Source: an uncultured Collinsella sp. (lineage in GTDB: Bacteria > Actinomycetota > Coriobacteriia > Coriobacteriales > Coriobacteriaceae). From it: a DNA stretch of 8,831 bases. Shown in pieces: positions 6,200-8,831 of the stretch (the stretch's first letter is position 1; each line of letters starts with the position of its first letter). The notes below the pieces were generated by a model, which saw only the letters and a program-made list of their open reading frames with translations, was not told the DNA's origin and did no database searches. The DNA is taken from positions 1 to 8,831 of the forward strand of contig CALJNY010000357.1 of the NCBI GenBank assembly GCA_937981515.1, written 5' to 3'. A program made the position numbers and the translations under genes.

Positions 6200-6205
6200 A
6201 GTATA
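6200..6205 (-). promoter_or_regulatory. Candidate -10 element of rarA
   Basis: TATACT on the minus strand (5 of 6 to TATAAT), 39 nt before the chosen start codon, in a local AT-rich gap. No good -35 hexamer is found at 16-18 nt spacing; that place is taken by the SOS box, so the promoter would be weak or activated differently. Confidence 0.4.
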
Positions 6206-6216
6206 CCGAATATATA

Positions 6217-6230
6217 CGAACTACCGTTCG
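6217..6230. promoter_or_regulatory. LexA binding site (SOS box) for rarA
   Basis: CGAACTACCGTTCG fits the Gram-positive/actinobacterial LexA consensus CGAAC-N4-GTTCG with both arms perfect. Each arm extends one base further (ACGAAC/GTTCGT at 6216-6231). It lies 11 bases upstream of the rarA -10 candidate, over the -35 position, where a repressor would block polymerase. It also covers the last codons and the stop codon of the dGTPase gene. The assignment rests on the motif and its position. I saw no second copy elsewhere in the window. Confidence 0.75.
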
Positions 6231-7468
6231 TTAATATAGGTACGGTGCGGAAACTTTAATCCCGGGAACAACTTGCTCGTGAGCTCGCAGAAATAGCCGT
6301 CCGTCATGCTCGCGATGTAATCCACTACCGCTTGATCCTTGTCGTCCTGCCAGGCATAGGTGCGGTCGTAGTAGGAAAGCTGCTGCTCAATGCGAGAAAT
6401 GTGGTGCTTAAAGATGTACGAGGACTCGTCACCTTCGTTTATATCCTGCAGGCAACGGTCGTAGAGCTTTTCGAACGCCTCGCGCAGCTCCGCCTCGGAA
6501 TCGCCTTCGATACCGCCCTTGCTGTATATCTTTACGTAGTTCTCACGCTTGGCTCGGCGGATTTCCTCAAACAGCTCCTCGCTCATCACGATGCGCGGCT
6601 TGCCATAGCTGTGCTCAACGATATCGATGGAGGCATGCGTAAGGATCCAGCTGTTGTATGCCCCACCCAGGCCATCGTCAAAAGCATCGGGCGACAGCAG
6701 GCCCGCCGCAATGGCGTCTTGGCGATCGCGCCCAACGTAGGCAAGGATATCCGAGATGCGGACCACGCAGCCTTCGAGCGACATGGGACGCAGGTGCTCA
6801 ATTGCGCCATAGCCCGTGGCAATGCAGTCCTCAACCGTCTGATCGAACTGGTCAAAGGAGCACATGTCCGAAAGCTCAAACACGCGTTGCTCGTACTCAC
6901 CGTTATGGCACAAGACGCCGTCGAGCGTCTGGAGCGACACGTTGCGGCCATACAGGGCATCGAGCACGCGAACCGACTGCACGTTATGGAAAAAGTAGCG
7001 ACCCGTGCGCTCGTGGTAGATATCGTTGAGGAATCGCTCGCCCGCATGGCCAAAAGGCGTGTGTCCCAAGTCATGGCCCAGGCCAATCGCCTCGATCAGA
7101 TCGCAGTTGAGCCCCAGGGCGCGACCGATATCGCGCGCAATGCGCGAGACAAGCTGCACGTGCAAACCGCGGCGCGACAGATCATCATTACTACGGAAGC
7201 TAAAGACCTGCGTTTTGCCTGCATAACGCGTGTACGCCGGAAGATGCAGAATCTTTTCGGTATCGCGCATAAATGCCGGACGCATAAGCGTGCCTTTGTC
7301 GGCAGCGCGATCAATACGACGAATGACCTGGTCGTCGTTGCAACGATACGGATTGACGGCACCCGAAGCGCGATCGGCGGAAATGCGCTCGACGAGTTCG
7401 GGCGACAACGCCGCGGGAATGCGGTCCATGCGCGCCTTAATGACGGCCGTTTCTTGATTAGTTGCCAT
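6221..7468 (-). CDS. dgt: dGTPase-like HD-domain deoxynucleotide triphosphohydrolase
   Basis: 415 residues. The family splits dNTPs, typically dGTP, into the deoxynucleoside and triphosphate, controlling dNTP pools. Visible family marks: KTQVFS at 85-90; a metal-binding His in GLHVQLV (H103); the HD pair and following histidines in GHDLGHTPFGHAGE (131-144; H132, D133); HNVQS at 161-165; and the distal Asp of SDILAY (D240), so the HD metal set looks complete. The usual THS.EV context around the first His is replaced by LHVQLV. Start at 7468: AAGGAG lies 6 nt upstream; the frame is open to 7495, but that extension would translate the ribosome site. It follows the prepilin peptidase gene by 31 bases and is probably co-transcribed with it. 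The 3' end is overlapped by the rarA SOS box. Exact nucleotide preference cannot be read from sequence. Confidence 0.93.
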   Translation of the reverse strand: MATNQETAVIKARMDRIPAALSPELVERISADRASGAVNPYRCNDDQVIRRIDRAADKGTLMRPAFMRDTEKILHLPAYTRYAGKTQVFSFRSNDDLSRRGLHVQLVSRIARDIGRALGLNCDLIEAIGLGHDLGHTPFGHAGERFLNDIYHERTGRYFFHNVQSVRVLDALYGRNVSLQTLDGVLCHNGEYEQRVFELSDMCSFDQFDQTVEDCIATGYGAIEHLRPMSLEGCVVRISDILAYVGRDRQDAIAAGLLSPDAFDDGLGGAYNSWILTHASIDIVEHSYGKPRIVMSEELFEEIRRAKRENYVKIYSKGGIEGDSEAELREAFEKLYDRCLQDINEGDESSYIFKHHISRIEQQLSYYDRTYAWQDDKDQAVVDYIASMTDGYFCELTSKLFPGLKFPHRTYINER

Positions 7469-7474
7469 GGCATG

Positions 7475-7480
7475 CTCCTT
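7475..7480 (-). promoter_or_regulatory. Ribosome binding site fixing the dgt start
   Basis: AAGGAG on the minus strand, 6 nt before the ATG at 7468, in the 31-base gap after the prepilin peptidase gene. It rules out the longer open frame starting at 7495. Confidence 0.8.
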
Positions 7481-7499
7481 AAGAAGGATGCACAATCGG

Positions 7500-7922
7500 T
7501 TACAACGTGCAGCCCACGACCTCGATTATGGCAAAAATCGGCACCAAAAACGGGAGCAATGGCAGGGAGCGCGATTTTATGAAGAGGCAGGAGAGGGCAA
7601 GGACCAGGAGTGCGACGGCAAATGCCACGATGCCGCCCAGAGGGTCGAGCGTGCATAGCGCGAAAAGCGCCTTGGCGTCCCCCATGCCAATGCCGGGAGC
7701 GCAGCGAACACGACGCCAAAACGACTCAGTGAGCACAAGGGCAAGGTAGACGATGACCGCAAGACCGGCGTGGTCAAGCGCCGTATTAACACCTCTGTCG
7801 AGCCAAACGCCTGCTAACGCCGCCACGGCACATGCACCGGCAAGCTCATTGGGAAACCGCCGCTCACGGGCATCAACCACCGCGCCGGCAAAAATACAAA
7901 TCCAAAATGGGATGTAGGGCAT
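7500..7922 (-). CDS. Type IV prepilin peptidase, A24 family, single-domain form
   Basis: 140-residue membrane aspartyl protease that would remove the leader peptide of type IV-like prepilins at the inner face of the membrane. Both catalytic aspartates are visible: D17 in VVDARERRFPNE and D82 in the family motif GMGDAK (79-84). About five or six hydrophobic segments fill the rest (5-17, 27-41, 51-66, 84-105, 106-112, 118-136). It lacks the N-terminal methyltransferase domain of PilD-type enzymes (which are about 250-290 long) and resembles the short TadV/CpaA or archaeal-type forms. No pilin, ATPase or secretin gene is in the window, so its substrate is unknown. The start at 7922 is fixed by a near-perfect AAGGAGGTG. 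The frame is open to 7967, but that part would translate the upstream hairpin. No promoter is obvious in the 55 bases after the hairpin. Confidence 0.88.
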   Translation of the reverse strand: MPYIPFWICIFAGAVVDARERRFPNELAGACAVAALAGVWLDRGVNTALDHAGLAVIVYLALVLTESFWRRVRCAPGIGMGDAKALFALCTLDPLGGIVAFAVALLVLALSCLFIKSRSLPLLPFLVPIFAIIEVVGCTL

Positions 7923-7926
7923 CGTG

Positions 7927-7935
7927 CACCTCCTT
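7927..7935 (-). promoter_or_regulatory. Strong ribosome binding site of the prepilin peptidase
   Basis: AAGGAGGTG on the minus strand, with GGAGG 6 nt before the ATG at 7922. It is the best Shine-Dalgarno match in the window and decides the start against the open frame reaching 7967. Confidence 0.85.
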
Positions 7936-7953
7936 GGGCAGCTACTCGAAAGC

Positions 7954-7995
7954 AAAAACCACCACAAAGGTGCCTGTCCCCTTTGTGGTGGTTTT
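7954..7995 (-). terminator. Perfect 16-bp hairpin with T-run after the glycosyltransferase gene
   Basis: Arms AAAACCACCACAAAGG (7955-7970) and its exact complement (7980-7995) enclose a 9-base loop (7971-7979). On the minus strand the second arm ends in TTTT plus one more T, so it works as a rho-independent terminator for the glycosyltransferase gene, whose stop is 8 bases upstream. On the plus strand the arm also ends in TTTT, so it may be bidirectional. The stem is longer and more perfect than a terminator needs. Its arm repeats part of the ACCACC sequence between stop and hairpin (AACCACCAC occurs twice). Confidence 0.8.
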
Positions 7996-8003
7996 GGTGG
8001 TGG

Positions 8004-8831
8004 TTATTTGGCGCCTTGCATGACCTCGTCGAGGGTAACGTTGACGGCGTGCTGCGTCGGGACCCAGTCGACCTTTAGGAACAGGGCCGCCACCGTGATG
8101 GGGATATAGCTGAACATAAAGATCGGGAAGGTAAACAGGTTGGTCACCAAACGCCACTTTTGCGCGCAGTGAATATGCTTGTACTCAAAGATGGTCGTGA
8201 GCAGTGCCAGGATAAAGAAGGTCTGGTACATCATCGCGAAGGTCATGATGAGCGAAGCGGCACAAGCTTGCATCTCGACCTCGGTGGCCAAGAAGCCGTG
8301 CGAAAGCCCGCCCACGATGAGGAAGGTCGCGTTGGCGAGCATGGAGATCAGGGACAGCAGCATGCCCGGAGCGATGGTCATAAACATGTCATATGCGGCA
8401 AAGCGATGATAGCGGAACGTCGATTTGACCAGGTGCTTGCCGTAGGTAAAAAAGACCTGGTAGAAGCCCTTAGTCCAGCGCATACGCTGCTTCCAGGAAG
8501 CCTTAAACGTCACCGGCTGCTCATCAAAGAACTCCGCCGGCGCATAGCCAATGCGAATGCCGTGAATGGCGCAGAACGTGGTGAACTGGATATCCTCGGT
8601 CAGCGTATGGAACTGCCAACCGTGCATGCCCTCGATCACGCTCGCCGAAATAAGGTAACCCGAACCCGAGACAGCGCAGGACGTCTTGCAGATATTACGC
8701 GCGTTGTTGAGGAAGCGGGCCTCACGCAGATACCAGGTGGCGTTGGCAGACGAAATCCACGAACTGCCGAAGTTCTTAGAGTTGCGGTAGCTCGTGACCA
8801 CATGGAAACCCTGGTCAAAGGCAGCATTCAT
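8004..8831 (-). CDS. Family 2 glycosyltransferase, membrane-bound, C-terminal part (gene runs off the right edge)
   Basis: 275 residues are visible. The Met at the edge is probably internal, since GT2 enzymes carry the nucleotide-sugar binding half upstream. Seen: SGSGYLIS (55-62), the general-base motif TED (78-80), GYAPAEFFDEQP (95-106) and the product-binding QRMRW (115-119), i.e. the Q-x-x-R-W signature of processive GT2 enzymes such as cellulose and hyaluronan synthases. Three or four membrane helices follow (about 149-176, 190-216, 232-254), then a short W-x-P-T-x-H tail. It would polymerise or transfer sugars from a nucleotide-sugar at the cytoplasmic face, for exopolysaccharide or wall glycan; the substrate cannot be told. 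It ends just before the strong hairpin terminator. Confidence 0.9.
   Translation of the reverse strand: MNAAFDQGFHVVTSYRNSKNFGSSWISSANATWYLREARFLNNARNICKTSCAVSGSGYLISASVIEGMHGWQFHTLTEDIQFTTFCAIHGIRIGYAPAEFFDEQPVTFKASWKQRMRWTKGFYQVFFTYGKHLVKSTFRYHRFAAYDMFMTIAPGMLLSLISMLANATFLIVGGLSHGFLATEVEMQACAASLIMTFAMMYQTFFILALLTTIFEYKHIHCAQKWRLVTNLFTFPIFMFSYIPITVAALFLKVDWVPTQHAVNVTLDEVMQGAK

Noticed and set aside
6332..7582. A 416-codon plus-strand open frame opposite dgt
   Set aside because: It runs antisense to a clear HD-domain gene and into the next gene. Its composition reflects the opposite strand's codons and no domain is recognisable.
7923..7967. N-terminal extension of the prepilin peptidase
   Set aside because: It would translate the terminator hairpin; the strong AAGGAGGTG supports 7922.
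1..8831. CRISPR array, tRNA or rRNA gene, insertion sequence, prophage
   Set aside because: I saw no regularly spaced repeats, cloverleaf pattern with CCA-type end, transposase or phage protein. Almost all sequence is accounted for by ordinary genes.

Overview
The window looks like chromosomal DNA of a fairly high-GC actinobacterium. Gene content, codon use and protein style fit the class Coriobacteriia best, probably a Collinsella-like gut species; this is inferred from recognition, not a search. Nine of the ten genes lie on the minus strand. The tenth is a small AT-richer gene on the plus strand.

Layout in minus-strand transcription order, right to left. (1) 8831-8004: C-terminal part of a membrane-bound, probably processive family 2 glycosyltransferase, cut by the window edge. 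(2) 7995-7954: a perfect 16-bp hairpin ending in a T-run, read as its terminator. (3) 7922-7500 and 7468-6221: a compact type IV prepilin (A24) peptidase, then a dGTPase-like HD phosphohydrolase. (4) 6160-4811: rarA/mgsA, a replication-fork AAA+ ATPase. The short AT-rich gap before it holds a TATACT -10 candidate, a 12-bp palindrome, and a textbook Gram-positive SOS box (CGAAC-N4-GTTCG) that overlaps the dGTPase stop codon. (5) 4715-1553: a tightly packed, translationally coupled operon of a DUF948 membrane-anchored coiled-coil protein, an RsbW-like anti-sigma protein, a SigB/SigF-type sigma factor and an AI-2E-family membrane protein. (6) 1546-1307, plus strand: a two-helix membrane microprotein converging on that operon with a 6-base gap. 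(7) 1107-1: the N-terminal catalytic part of alanyl-tRNA synthetase, with its own promoter directly after a terminator.

How the parts fit. rarA - DUF948 - alaS recalls an order I remember from other Actinobacteria, and AI-2E next to alaS recalls yrrI-alaS of Bacillus (both from memory). Here an alternative-sigma module sits inside that neighbourhood. The anti-sigma protein keeps the RsbW-like shape but appears to lack the N-box asparagine and the glycine boxes needed for ATP binding, and no RsbV partner is visible. Control of this sigma factor may therefore not follow the standard RsbW kinase partner switch. The SOS box suggests that rarA is induced by DNA damage.

I found no tRNA, rRNA, CRISPR array, insertion sequence or phage gene. 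The strongest leads are the SOS box, the degenerate anti-sigma protein in its coupled operon, the antisense layout around the microprotein gene, and the 16-bp hairpin.
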